Translations under genes and position numbers: made by a program
Assembly: GCA_910584815.1 (NCBI GenBank)
Contig: CAJUBT010000012.1
Span: forward strand, 1-12,849
Origin: an uncultured Christensenella sp.
GTDB taxonomy: Bacteria > Bacillota > Clostridia > Christensenellales > UBA1242
DNA length: 12,849 nt
Reading direction: 5' to 3'
Shown here: piece by piece, positions 1-7,028 of the stretch
Layout of the letters: each line of letters begins with the position of its first letter
Position numbering within the stretch: the stretch's first letter is position 1
The notes under the pieces: model-generated
Databases searched by the model: none
What the model was told of the DNA's origin: nothing
Seen by the model: only the letters and a program-made list of their open reading frames with translations

Positions 1-13
1 TTTTATGTTTTGC

Positions 14-42
14 TTGTTATATTAAAACTTTAATGCTATACT
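14..42 (+). promoter_or_regulatory. Probable sigma-A promoter of the GyrI-like gene
   Basis: A -35-like TTGTTA (14-19) and a -10-like TATACT (37-42) are separated by 17 bases, and a TG at 34-35 gives an extended -10. Transcription would start near position 49, about 20 bases before the ATG at 70. Read by eye; in DNA this AT-rich, chance matches are common, but spacing and extended -10 together make it credible. Confidence 0.5.
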
Positions 43-69
43 TAAAAAAATAAATAGGAGTTAAAATTT

Positions 70-702
70 ATGGCTTTTGATTATAAAAAAGAATTTAAAG
101 AGTTCTATTTGCCTCAAAAACAGCCTTCATTTGTTACAATACCTAAAATGAACTATATTGCGGTGAGAGGCAAAGGTAATCCTAATGATGAAAATGGCGA
201 ATACAAAAAATCAATAGCACTTTTATATTCTATTGCTTTTACCATTAAAATGAGCTATAAAGTTAACTATAATATAGCAGGGTATTTCAGTTATGTTGTG
301 CCTCCGTTAGAAGGGTTTTGGTGGCAAGGAAATAATGAAATGATAGATTATTCTAACAAGGATAAATTTGAATTTATATCTGTTATAAGGTTGCCAGATT
401 TTGTAACTAAGAAAGATTTCGATTGGGCAATTGCAGAAGCCGCAAAAAAGAAAAATTTAGATTTTTCGAAAGTAGAATTTTTTGAATATACCGAAGGGCA
501 ATGTGTTCAATGTATGCACATTGGTTCATATGACAATGAACCAGAAACTATTGCTGTTATGCATAATTATTTAAAAGCTAATGGTTATGGTATAGACATA
601 ACCAAATCGCGTTTTCATCACGAAATTTATTTAAGTAATCCACAAAGGTGTGATGTATCAAAATTAAAAACTGTTATTAGATTACCAATTAAAAAATTAT
701 AA
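70..702 (+). CDS. GyrI-like small-molecule-binding domain protein (COG4832 type)
   Basis: Single-domain protein of 210 residues that resembles the stand-alone GyrI-like / SOUL-related ligand-binding family. Family-type motifs seen: YIAVRGKGNPN at 29-39, a Pro/aromatic segment YVVPPLEGFWW at 75-85, EYTEGQCVQCMHIGSYDNEP at 139-158, and the C-terminal HHEIYLSNPQR at 183-193 followed by a K-L-K-T-V-I-R ending. Related domains bind hydrophobic or planar ligands in AraC/MerR-type drug regulators, and some stand-alone members hydrolyse cyclopropanoid toxins. No DNA-binding domain is present, so a detoxifying or ligand-binding role is inferred, not shown. The ATG at 70 is chosen because GGAG at 57-60 sits 9 bases upstream. 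It has its own likely promoter and appears monocistronic. Family assignment is confident; the specific function is unknown. Confidence 0.85.
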   Translation: MAFDYKKEFKEFYLPQKQPSFVTIPKMNYIAVRGKGNPNDENGEYKKSIALLYSIAFTIKMSYKVNYNIAGYFSYVVPPLEGFWWQGNNEMIDYSNKDKFEFISVIRLPDFVTKKDFDWAIAEAAKKKNLDFSKVEFFEYTEGQCVQCMHIGSYDNEPETIAVMHNYLKANGYGIDITKSRFHHEIYLSNPQRCDVSKLKTVIRLPIKKL

Positions 703-897
703 AACAAAACTGAATAAAACCTAATTCCTCAAATTTAAATTTTAACATTAACCTAAAAAAATATTTTTAAACTTAAAATAAAAATCTTAGCAATTTAAAA
801 ACAAAATAAAAAGTTAATATTATAATAAATCTATTTATTTTTTTAAAATGTTTTATAAAGATTATAAGTCTAATTAATAAAAAAAAGGAAATACATT

Positions 898-1095
898 ATG
901 GAATTAAAATCAATTATGGAAAAGTTCGCAAATTCAGGCTGGGAGTTAATTGCTGTTCCAGCAAAACAATGGTTAAATGGAAAAGGAGATAAAGAAACAT
1001 TAATTTCTGCAATTAAACAAGCTGATAATGAATGTGGAAGTTGTGGTTGTGAATTTGACCCTCTTTATAAAAGAGCGTTAGAATTACTTGGTTAA
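898..1095 (+). CDS. Small hypothetical protein with Cys-x-x-Cys-x-Cys cluster
   Basis: Predicted 65-residue soluble protein that I do not recognise. The N-terminal half looks helical (MELKSIMEKFANSGWELI). A cluster C46-G-S-C49-G-C51 follows, then an acidic, helical end (EFDPLYKRALELL). Three closely spaced cysteines could bind a metal or act in thiol redox chemistry, but no fourth ligand is present, so a monomeric four-Cys zinc site is not possible. The start is supported by AAGGA at about 885-889, 8 bases before the ATG. It stands alone between a 195-bp and a 318-bp AT-rich gap with no obvious partner. Reasons to believe it is real: a good ribosome site, non-repetitive composition with Gly/Cys codons in AT-rich surroundings, and a normal stop. 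Confidence 0.65.
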   Translation: MELKSIMEKFANSGWELIAVPAKQWLNGKGDKETLISAIKQADNECGSCGCEFDPLYKRALELLG

Positions 1096-1413
1096 ATTTA
1101 AATACAACAGTTTAAATTAAAAACCTTTTATTAAGCAACAGATTGTATTATTTGTATGCCTAAAATTGTTAATGTTTTAATTTAAAATTGTTTTATAATT
1201 TTGTAGTATTTTTAAATTTACATATTTTAAAAAGTTATAGTTAAAGTTTAACTTGTATTTAATATGGTACTTCTCAATTTTTTATAAATACTTAAAAAAC
1301 ATTAAAAATTTTATTGTAACTAAAATTAATTATAATTATTACTTTTAAGTTAACATAAACAAAGTTGTAGAAAATTAATTTATTAGTTATTTAAAAAGGA
1401 TATATAAAATTTT
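1096..1413. other. AT-rich intergenic gap, no gene seen
   Basis: This 318-base gap contains almost only A/T tracts. An all-A/U hairpin (AATTTAAA at 1095-1102 with TTTAAATT at 1111-1118) overlaps the end of the upstream gene, but it has no G-C pair and no adjacent T-run, so it is not called a terminator. TTGTAA (1314-1319) and TATTAC (1337-1342) with a 17-base spacer form a weak candidate promoter for the rhomboid gene. No ORF, tRNA or riboswitch motif was recognised. Confidence 0.6.
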
Positions 1414-2172
1414 ATGAATAAAAAATTAGATATAAAAAAGTATATAACCGCAACAAACATTTTAATTATAATTCTTTTAATATTTTATTTTTTAGATCGT
1501 TTCTTGCCATTCCCAGAAGGTTATACAGGCTACAACGCTTGGGATAATGAATGTTCCGCTATTGAAAACTACATATTTGGTTATTGTGGAGGTTTGCTAT
1601 CTAATTATATGGCGGTTGGTAAGGGGCTTGGCGTAAATGGATTAGAACCTTATAGGCAGTTTACATCAACTTTTTTGCACGGACATATTTTACACTTAAT
1701 TGCAAATTTAGTTGCTTTATATTATATTGGAAATTACACAGAAAAGCGTTTTAGTTGGTGGTTAACCTATTTGGTTTTTTTCTTGGTTGCATTCGTGCAA
1801 GGTTTTATAACAGATGCTTTATACTTTGCAATGGCACCAGATAAAATAGAAGAATCATTAAGCACAATTAGTACAGGAGCTTCTGGTGGAATTTATGGTA
1901 TAATGGGGTTATCTCTTGCTGCAATATTTTTTGACATTAAAAGCATAAAAGAAATGGATAAAACAGCAATAATAGTTTTGGCTGGGTATGGTTTTTTAAC
2001 AACCTATTGGATAAGTTTTGGATGGACAACAATTTGCCATAATGTATCATTGCTTCTTGGCTTGGCTCTTGGAACTTTAATAATTCTGCCTTTCTTTATT
2101 CTCAAAAAAGGAAAGTTTGCTCCTGAAAATAAAAATTTAGAAGAAGGAAGTAAAAATACAATAAAAACATAA
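1414..2172 (+). CDS. Rhomboid-family intramembrane serine protease
   Basis: Predicted 252-residue polytopic membrane protein with the rhomboid signatures. A first membrane helix (about 13-28) is followed by an extracytoplasmic loop (about 30-80) and the segment R81-x-x-T-S-T-F-L-H-G. The H-x-x-x-N motif is at H94/N98. The catalytic G-A-S-G is at 155-158, with Ser157 as nucleophile, followed by YGIMG. The catalytic His209 opens a helix containing G-x-x-x-G (CHNVSLLLGLALG). The Ser-His dyad is intact, so the protein should cleave membrane-spanning substrates within the bilayer. The tail after about 230 is short, charged and probably cytoplasmic. The loop between the H-x-x-x-N helix and the Ser helix (about 138-152) is long and acidic. 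The start is supported by AAGGA at about 1396-1400, though the spacing of around 13 bases is long. The substrate is unknown; neighbouring genes give no clear hint. Confidence 0.9.
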   Translation: MNKKLDIKKYITATNILIIILLIFYFLDRFLPFPEGYTGYNAWDNECSAIENYIFGYCGGLLSNYMAVGKGLGVNGLEPYRQFTSTFLHGHILHLIANLVALYYIGNYTEKRFSWWLTYLVFFLVAFVQGFITDALYFAMAPDKIEESLSTISTGASGGIYGIMGLSLAAIFFDIKSIKEMDKTAIIVLAGYGFLTTYWISFGWTTICHNVSLLLGLALGTLIILPFFILKKGKFAPENKNLEEGSKNTIKT

Positions 2173-2265
2173 AGAAAAAATAAATTAATTATATTGTATA
2201 GTGTTAAAACAATAAATTTAACTTTTATAAAAATTTTATAGTAAAATATTAGGAGAAAAGATTAT

Positions 2266-2703
2266 ATGTTTAGAAAAATTTCATTAAAAGATAAAAGCTT
2301 ATATTTTGAAATGGTTAAGGAGTTTTATAATTCTCCAGCAGTTTTACATACCATTCCAGATAGCTATATAGAAAATACTTTTAACGAACTTATGCGTTGT
2401 GATGAATATTTAGATTGTATTATATTTCAAAACGACACTGAGGAAGTAATGGGGTATGCACTTTTAGTAAAAACTTTTACTCAAGAGGCGGGTGGGAATG
2501 TTATTTGGTTGGATGAATTTTATATTAGAGAGAAATATCGCAGCAAAGGTTTAGGAGGAGAGTTCTTAACATACTTAAACAAAAATTTCCCGGCAAAACG
2601 CTATAGATTGGAAGTTGAACCAGATAATGTTAAAGCAAAAGCATTATATAAACGCTTTGGATACCAGCCACTTGCTTATGAACAATTTGTAAAGGAAAGT
2701 TAA
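2266..2703 (+). CDS. GNAT-family N-acetyltransferase
   Basis: A 145-residue single-domain acetyltransferase of the GCN5-related family. The acetyl-CoA pyrophosphate-binding loop is visible in motif A, R92-S-K-G95-L-G97-G, preceded by the beta-strand VIWLDEFYIREKY (79-91). Motif B is RLEVEPDNVKAKALYKRFGY (114-133), with the usual N-x-x-A-x-x-L-Y-x-x-x-G-F/Y pattern that shapes the CoA and substrate pocket. The family transfers an acetyl group from acetyl-CoA to an amine; the acceptor cannot be read from the sequence. The start is supported by AGGAG at 2251-2255, 10 bases before the ATG. It follows the rhomboid gene by 93 bases on the same strand and may be co-transcribed, but no promoter or terminator in the gap settles this. 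Confidence 0.9.
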   Translation: MFRKISLKDKSLYFEMVKEFYNSPAVLHTIPDSYIENTFNELMRCDEYLDCIIFQNDTEEVMGYALLVKTFTQEAGGNVIWLDEFYIREKYRSKGLGGEFLTYLNKNFPAKRYRLEVEPDNVKAKALYKRFGYQPLAYEQFVKES

Positions 2704-2985
2704 TTAATGCTAATATTTCTAATTTTAATAAACTTATAAACAAAAAACTTTTTATTATTAAAATTATTATTGTGATGAATAGAAAATATTGTATTACTAC
2801 TTTTATATTTTAAATAAATCTAAAAATCCTTTGCTTTAGTTTTAAATGCCTTATATGTAATACTTTTCTAAATATATCATTAAGGTTTTTAAATTGCATT
2901 TTTATTAACAAATTTAATTTACTTTATTGGTTTTTAAATTTTAGCTGTAATTTTTTAATTTTCTATATAAAAAGGAAAATATTAT

Positions 2986-4242
2986 ATGAATAACCCAAAA
3001 AATAATTATTTAAATTTTACAAAAAAGATTGCAATGTTTGTTATAACTATTTGTTTAGCATTAACTCTTTTTGCGTGTGCAGACCCTGAAACACAACCGC
3101 CAGCTTGGGCAACAGAATATGCTCTTCCATCAGAAGAAAGTGTAAATTCAAAACTACTTGAAATTTATGGTTCGCAGGAAAAAACATACTTATTAAATAA
3201 CACCATTCAGCGTATGCCTTGCCCAGAAAATGGTGCCACAATGACTTTTAATATGCGATATGAAGTTGATGAATATGCCAAAATAGTTTTGGAAGATGCT
3301 GTAAATGAAATTAACGAAATATTTAAAGTTATAAACCCTAATTATAAATTTGCTATTAATTATACTCCAAAGCAAGAAGATTTTGATAGTAAATATTCTA
3401 TTAAAATGAATATTATCGATAATTTTTCTTCACCAACTATTATGGGAACTGCTCAAATGAGCACGGGTAAATATTTAAGTAATTTTGGAATTACTCTTAA
3501 AAATACTACTTTAGATGATTTGCGTTACCTAATGTTAACTTTTAGGCACGAGTTTATGCACTTGCTTGGAGCAGGCGATGCTTATGAAAATCCTCTAGCA
3601 GAAAAAACCACTGTAATGCAAAATTACAATAACACAAAATATCGTAATTTTTCATCTAGTGATGTTGCTTTTATAGATGCCTATTATCGCAACCCTAAAA
3701 ATCCGAACTCAAATGAATTTATTAAAAATTATATTGATGAATATGAAGAAAATAACACTCATACCCAAAATGCATTATTATCTAAATGTATTCACTATGC
3801 AATGCAAAACTCAAGTTCTTCAATTCTTATCGAACAACTACAAAACAAACATTATAAAAATACACAAGAACTTGTATCTATATTACAAAAAGGTTTAAAA
3901 ATCAACACAAATTTTGGTAAAAATAACATAAACTTTAAAGAACTTTCTTACCAAGAAGGTTATGAACCAGAAAAAAATTATTTTGGGTCTTTTGATGTTT
4001 CAGCAAAAAAATATTGGCACGGAATGGGTATGGGTAGTATGGGAATATCTTACACCGATTTTTCGGGTGGAATTTTGTTTGCAATGCCTAATGGTTCTGC
4101 TAATATGACACTTTTTATACAAGCAGATAATTATGTGTTAACTTTCCACATAGATGGTTTGTTTCTAAGTAGCGACTATACTTATGCAGTGACCTTTTCA
4201 GAAATAAACATTTCACTTTTACACGCCTGTACAATTAATTAA
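2986..4242 (+). CDS. Secreted lipoprotein with metzincin-type zinc protease site
   Basis: A 418-residue predicted extracytoplasmic lipoprotein. The N-terminus has basic residues (KK at 13-14), a hydrophobic core (15-29) and the lipobox L-F-A-C31, so Cys31 should be lipidated after signal-peptidase II cleavage. The catalytic segment is HEFMHLLGAGD at 188-198: two His ligands (188, 192), general base Glu189, then the Gly195 turn and Asp198 as possible third ligand, an H-E-x-x-H-x-x-G-x-x-D arrangement as in snapalysin-type metzincins. A Met-turn candidate follows (TTVMQNY, Met211), then SSSDVAFIDAYY (223-234). This order fits a zincin protease acting outside the membrane. The C-terminal 170 residues show no motif I recognise; the end is Gly/Met-rich and beta-like. 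The start is supported by AAGGA at 2972-2976, 9 bases upstream. Monocistronic, closed by the terminator at 4337-4371. Substrate and family name are unresolved. Confidence 0.75.
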   Translation: MNNPKNNYLNFTKKIAMFVITICLALTLFACADPETQPPAWATEYALPSEESVNSKLLEIYGSQEKTYLLNNTIQRMPCPENGATMTFNMRYEVDEYAKIVLEDAVNEINEIFKVINPNYKFAINYTPKQEDFDSKYSIKMNIIDNFSSPTIMGTAQMSTGKYLSNFGITLKNTTLDDLRYLMLTFRHEFMHLLGAGDAYENPLAEKTTVMQNYNNTKYRNFSSSDVAFIDAYYRNPKNPNSNEFIKNYIDEYEENNTHTQNALLSKCIHYAMQNSSSSILIEQLQNKHYKNTQELVSILQKGLKINTNFGKNNINFKELSYQEGYEPEKNYFGSFDVSAKKYWHGMGMGSMGISYTDFSGGILFAMPNGSANMTLFIQADNYVLTFHIDGLFLSSDYTYAVTFSEINISLLHACTIN

Positions 4243-4336
4243 TTCTTTTAATTTAAAAATAACATTATTTTATAAAATATATTTACTTTAAATTAAAAAG
4301 TAACAAAACATATAAAAACAATAAAGAATAAAATTA

Positions 4337-4371
4337 AAAACTACTTACAAATTTCTGTAAGTAGTTTTTTT
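4337..4371 (+). terminator. Strong rho-independent terminator after the lipoprotein gene
   Basis: CTACTTACA (4341-4349) pairs perfectly with TGTAAGTAG (4356-4364) around a 6-base loop, extended by A-T pairs, and is followed by seven Ts (4365-4371). An A-run on the left side means it could also work on the opposite strand. It separates the lipoprotein gene from the spoIIA operon. Confidence 0.9.
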
Positions 4372-4483
4372 ATGCACAAAATTTGTTTAACCCAAAATAA
4401 GACAAATTAAAACCATTTATTTTATTTTCTTTTAGTTGGTTTATTGTATATTTAACTTACAAAAGGGGGCAAGGTGCAAACAT

Positions 4484-4792
4484 ATGGAGATAAAATACAG
4501 AAATTACAATAATATTCTTTATGTAATGCTAGATGGAGAACTAGATGAGCATACAGCAAAATTTACAAGTAAAAAGTTAGATGAAATATTTTTTTCTACA
4601 ATTTCAAAGCAAATTATAATAGACCTATCTCAAATGAAATTTATGGATAGTACAGGTATCGGTGTTTTAATTGGAAGATACAAAAAAATGAAAGATAGAG
4701 GGGTTAGCATTTTTATTTCGAACCCATCTTATCACGCAGAAAAAATATTCAAACTAACTGGCTTATACGAAATTATGCCAAAAATATCTTAG
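4484..4792 (+). CDS. spoIIAA: Anti-sigma-F factor antagonist SpoIIAA
   Basis: A 102-residue STAS-domain protein, slightly shorter than the roughly 117 residues of the Bacillus subtilis protein. The hallmark FMDSTGIGVLIGRYK motif is at 53-67; Ser56 is the residue phosphorylated by SpoIIAB. Unphosphorylated SpoIIAA binds SpoIIAB and releases sigma-F in the forespore. The ATG at 4484 is preferred over an upstream TTG at 4436 because AAGGTG (4471-4476) lies 7 bases before it and because the STAS beta-strand begins at once (IKYRNYNNILYVMLDGELD). The stop codon TAG at 4790-4792 donates its last G to the GGGGG ribosome site of spoIIAB, so the two genes are tightly coupled. No dacF lies upstream. In Bacillus this operon is sigma-H dependent; no clear sigma-H promoter was seen here. 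Confidence 0.96.
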   Translation: MEIKYRNYNNILYVMLDGELDEHTAKFTSKKLDEIFFSTISKQIIIDLSQMKFMDSTGIGVLIGRYKKMKDRGVSIFISNPSYHAEKIFKLTGLYEIMPKIS

Positions 4793-4804
4793 GGGGATTA
4801 TTTT

Positions 4805-5275
4805 ATGACAATAAATAACAATATTCTAAATAAAATGGAATTAAAAATTAAAGCATTATCTATAAACGAAAGCTTTGCAAGGGCAAGTGTTTCAGGTTTT
4901 TGTTTGCAATTAAACCCTAGTTTAGATGAATTAACCGACATAAAAACAGCCGTTAGCGAAGCCGTTACAAACAGCATTGTGCACGCGTACCCTAATAAAG
5001 AAGGTGAAATTTTAATAACAGTAACCTTAAGTAAAGACACTGCAACTATAGAAATAGTTGATTGGGGTATAGGTATTAAAAATTTAGAAGAAGCAAAAAA
5101 ACCTTTCTTTACCACCAAACCAGGAGATGAACGCAGCGGTATGGGCTTTACTGTTATGGAAAGTTTTATGGATAATGTTGAGGTTTCAAACACCAATGAA
5201 GGTGGTGTTAAAGTTACATTAACCAAAATTATAAGAGACCAAACAAATGCTAAAAAACAAGCGGAAAATTTTTAA
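4805..5275 (+). CDS. spoIIAB: Anti-sigma-F factor / serine kinase SpoIIAB
   Basis: A 156-residue GHKL (HATPase_c) kinase. The N-box is VSEAVTNSIVHAY (50-62) with Glu52 and Asn56, the G1 box is DWGIGI (86-91), and the G2/ATP-lid is ERSGMGFTVMESF (109-121). The N-terminal ALSINESFAR closely matches known SpoIIAB proteins. The protein binds sigma-F and holds it inactive, and phosphorylates SpoIIAA on serine using ATP. The start at 4805 is supported by GGGGG at 4792-4796 about 8 bases upstream; a second in-frame ATG at 4835 would begin nearer to the Bacillus start but lacks its own site. The C-terminal tail (RDQTNAKKQAENF) is charged. A gap of 124 bases before sigF is longer than usual for this operon. 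Confidence 0.97.
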   Translation: MTINNNILNKMELKIKALSINESFARASVSGFCLQLNPSLDELTDIKTAVSEAVTNSIVHAYPNKEGEILITVTLSKDTATIEIVDWGIGIKNLEEAKKPFFTTKPGDERSGMGFTVMESFMDNVEVSNTNEGGVKVTLTKIIRDQTNAKKQAENF

Positions 5276-5286
5276 TATTAAAAAAT

Positions 5287-5334
5287 TTTTTTAGGTAAAT
5301 AATGTTTTACATCTAAAATATTTCTCCTAAAAAA
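5287..5334 (+). repeat. Inverted repeat in the spoIIAB-sigF gap
   Basis: TTTTTTAGG (5287-5295) and CCTAAAAAA (5326-5334) are exact reverse complements, 9 bp long, separated by 30 bases. In RNA they would close an AU-rich hairpin about 50 bases before the sigF ribosome site. No T-run follows the right arm, so it is not a normal terminator. The function, if any, is unknown. Confidence 0.5.
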
Positions 5335-5399
5335 CAATAAAATTTTAAATAGATGCAATAAAAGTTTTCTTTATAAATTAAAAAAAAGGGGGTATAATT

Positions 5400-6125
5400 G
5401 TGCTAGAATATGCTGAAACACTTGAACTTTTAAAACAAGCAAAACAGGGCAATGAAAGGGCTAAAAATTTGTTAATAGAAAATAATTCTCCTCTTGTTAA
5501 AAGTATTGTTAGGCGTTATAGAAACAAAGGTGTGGAATATGATGATTTATATCAATTAGGCTGTGTTGGCTTTGTAAAGGCCATAAATAACTTTGATGAA
5601 TCTTATAATGTTAAATTTTCCACTTATGCGGTGCCAATGATAGCCGGCGAAATAAAACGATTTTTAAGAGATGATGGCTCCGTAAAAGTATCGCGTTCTA
5701 TTAAAGGTCAGTACTATTTAATGCAAAAATTTATAGATGAATATAGGCTTAAGAATGGAGAACCCCCTAATGTTGCAAAACTTGCAAGCAAATTTAGTTT
5801 AGAAGAACCAGAAGTGATGTTTATTTTAGAATCTGCTCGTATGCCTGTTTCTATATATGAAAGTTTAGATAAAGAAGAAGATGGCGGACAAGTTATTTTA
5901 GATAAATTAGCAAACTTTGATGAAGTTAATAACACTATAGACAAAATGGTTTTGATGGATACTTTAAAAAGTTTAGATGAGAATGATAGAAAGCTAATTG
6001 TGTTAAGATATTTTAGAGATAAAACTCAAAGTGAAGTTGCAAACATTTTTAATGTTTCTCAAGTTCAAGTTAGCAGACTAGAAAATAAAATTTTAAGCAA
6101 ACTAAAAAACAAACTATCAAATTAA
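5400..6125 (+). CDS. sigF: Forespore RNA polymerase sigma-F factor
   Basis: A 241-residue sigma-70 family factor with regions 2 to 4. Region 2 spans about 25-95 with EYDDLYQLGCVGFVKAINNFD (46-66) and FSTYAVPMIAGEIKRFLRDDG (73-93). The segment DDGSVKVSRS (91-100) matches sigma-F rather than sigma-G, which has DNNPIRVSRS at this place. Region 4 is at about 185-235, with the helix-turn-helix QSEVANIFNVSQVQVSRLENKIL. It directs early forespore transcription once SpoIIAB lets go. The start is GTG at 5400, with AAAGGGGG ending at 5392, 7 bases upstream. It is the third gene of the spoIIA operon but 124 bases behind spoIIAB. A terminator follows, and no spoVA genes lie downstream as they do in some Bacilli. 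Naming rests on both sequence and operon context. Confidence 0.95.
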   Translation: MLEYAETLELLKQAKQGNERAKNLLIENNSPLVKSIVRRYRNKGVEYDDLYQLGCVGFVKAINNFDESYNVKFSTYAVPMIAGEIKRFLRDDGSVKVSRSIKGQYYLMQKFIDEYRLKNGEPPNVAKLASKFSLEEPEVMFILESARMPVSIYESLDKEEDGGQVILDKLANFDEVNNTIDKMVLMDTLKSLDENDRKLIVLRYFRDKTQSEVANIFNVSQVQVSRLENKILSKLKNKLSN

Positions 6126-6130
6126 ATAAT

Positions 6131-6165
6131 GTAACAATTAAAAAATTGTTGCATTTTATTTTTTT
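6131..6165 (+). terminator. Rho-independent terminator of the spoIIA operon
   Basis: GTAACAATT (6131-6139) pairs with AATTGTTGC (6144-6152) across a 4-A loop with one T-G pair, followed by the T-rich tract 6154-6165 interrupted by one A. It lies 5 bases after the sigF stop codon. Confidence 0.85.
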
Positions 6166-6227
6166 GTATTATATAATACTAAACAGAATTTAAAAGAATG
6201 TAAAAAATTTTCTTATTTTCTGTTAAA

Positions 6228-6255
6228 TTTACATATACTATTTACATATTATATT
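6228..6255 (+). promoter_or_regulatory. Possible promoter of the tRNA-Ala gene
   Basis: TTTACA (6228-6233) and TATATT (6250-6255), with a 16-base spacer, would start transcription about 25-30 bases before the tRNA. The region carries a tandem near-repeat TTTACATATACTA / TTTACATATTATA. A second candidate is the perfect TATAAT at 6172-6177 with TTGCAT at 6149-6154 (17-base spacer), but that -35 lies inside the sigF terminator. The choice is uncertain. Confidence 0.35.
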
Positions 6256-6289
6256 TTAAAAAGTTTTTAGTTTTAAACATAAAATATGC

Positions 6290-6365
6290 GGGGGTATGGC
6301 GCAGTTGGTAGCGCGTTTGAATGGCATTCAAAAGGTCACCAGTTCGAACCTGGTTATCTCCACCA
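6290..6365 (+). tRNA. tRNA-Ala, anticodon GGC
   Basis: A 76-base cloverleaf. The acceptor stem GGGGGTA (6290-6296) pairs with TATCTCC (6355-6361). The D-stem is GCGC/GCGC (6299-6302, 6311-6314), the anticodon stem TTTGA/TCAAA (6316-6320, 6328-6332) and the T-arm ACCAG-TTCGAAC-CTGGT (6338-6354). The seven-base anticodon loop ATGGCAT carries GGC at 6323-6325, reading GCC/GCU alanine codons. The G3-U70 wobble pair that identifies tRNA-Ala is present. A is the discriminator base and CCA is encoded (6363-6365). A small 6-bp hairpin, CTAGTT/AACTAG (6368-6382), follows directly but has no T-run, so the transcript may continue into the next gene. Confidence 0.97.
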
Positions 6366-6435
6366 TTCTAGTTATTAACTAGGTAATTATATTATAAAAA
6401 ATATAATAAGTATAATTAAGGAGGGTAACATAATT

Positions 6436-6744
6436 ATGGCTAACAACAATAACTCAAAATCAAGTTCTTCAAGCAGTAACAGAATGTGGAGCTTAAACAA
6501 AATTTCATTTTGGACTATTGTAGCAGTTGCAATTCTTTACCTTGTTGCTATGGTTCTTTCTGCTTGTGGCGTTAGTTTAAAAGTAGTTGGGGCATTACAA
6601 GGTGTTGCAACAGCAATTATGATAACTGTTGTAACAGTTTTAGCTTGGAAATTTGTTAGAAACAGACAAATGGTTTGGAAAATCTTATACATCATATGTC
6701 TTTTAGTTGTTCTTATTGGTATAATTATTCCACTTGTTGTTTAA
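6436..6744 (+). CDS. Small three-helix membrane protein, unknown function
   Basis: A 102-residue protein I do not recognise. It opens with a low-complexity Asn/Ser stretch (residues 3-15, including a run of seven serines) and a short basic part, then three predicted membrane helices: about 23-45 (FWTIVAVAILYLVAMVLSACG), 50-72 and 81-102, with the last helix reaching the C-terminus. Basic residues between helices 2 and 3 (KFVRNRQ, 72-78) suggest that this loop is cytoplasmic, which would place the N-terminus outside; this orientation is an inference. The start is secure: AAGGAGGG at about 6418-6425 is the strongest ribosome site in the window, suggesting high expression. It lies 70 bases after tRNA-Ala with no terminator between them, and its own terminator is at 6788-6817. 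Confidence 0.8.
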   Translation: MANNNNSKSSSSSSNRMWSLNKISFWTIVAVAILYLVAMVLSACGVSLKVVGALQGVATAIMITVVTVLAWKFVRNRQMVWKILYIICLLVVLIGIIIPLVV

Positions 6745-6787
6745 TATTTCCAATAGAAAATTGCAAATAAGCAATTTAACAAAAAAA

Positions 6788-6817
6788 GTTCTATTCTGTA
6801 AGAGTAGAATTTTTTTT
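6788..6817 (+). terminator. Rho-independent terminator after the small membrane protein
   Basis: TTCTATTC (6789-6796) pairs with GAGTAGAA (6802-6809), with one T-G pair, around a short loop, followed by eight Ts (6810-6817). Seven As on the left flank could let it work on both strands. It ends the tRNA/membrane-protein unit. Confidence 0.88.
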
Positions 6818-6921
6818 ATTGTAATATTAAAATCAAAATTTAAATAAATTAAATGCAAATAATAATCATTTGATTTTTGGTAATTATTTTTATAATTTAA
6901 CAATATATTAAATAATTAAAA

Positions 6922-6953
6922 TTGACTACAGTTTAAAAAGTTCTACTTATATT
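6922..6953 (+). promoter_or_regulatory. Possible promoter of the XRE regulator gene
   Basis: TTGACT (6922-6927) is a near-perfect -35. The -10 is less clear: TACTTA at 6944-6949 (16-base spacer) or TATATT at 6948-6953 (20-base spacer). It lies about 75 bases before the start codon, in the gap between the terminator at 6788-6817 and the XRE gene. Confidence 0.4.
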
Positions 6954-7028
6954 AGACTAAATTCTATTGAAGAAAAATTAATTTCTATGTAAAATACTTT
7001 TGAAATAAATAGTAGGGAGATGCTTTTT

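Noticed and set aside
1095..1118. Hairpin AATTTAAA/TTTAAATT after the small Cys protein gene
   Set aside because: Only A-U pairs and no T-run; expected by chance in DNA this AT-rich.
4372..4470. Sigma-H promoter for the spoIIA operon
   Set aside because: Expected from Bacillus, but no convincing AGGAAAT / GAATT pair was found in the gap.
4436..4483. Upstream TTG start for spoIIAA adding 16 residues
   Set aside because: No ribosome site fits it; AAGGTG at 4471-4476 fits the ATG at 4484, and the extra residues do not resemble SpoIIAA N-termini.
4798..5226. Minus-strand ORF of 142 codons opposite spoIIAB
   Set aside because: It lies entirely antisense to a certain gene, has no family motif and no ribosome site; it is a coding shadow.
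6368..6382. CTAGTT/AACTAG hairpin as terminator of the tRNA
   Set aside because: Only 6 bp with a 3-base loop and no following T-run.
7020..7028. First ATG of the XRE gene at 7020
   Set aside because: It touches the AGGGAG site with no spacer; the ATG at 7029 has a 9-base spacer.
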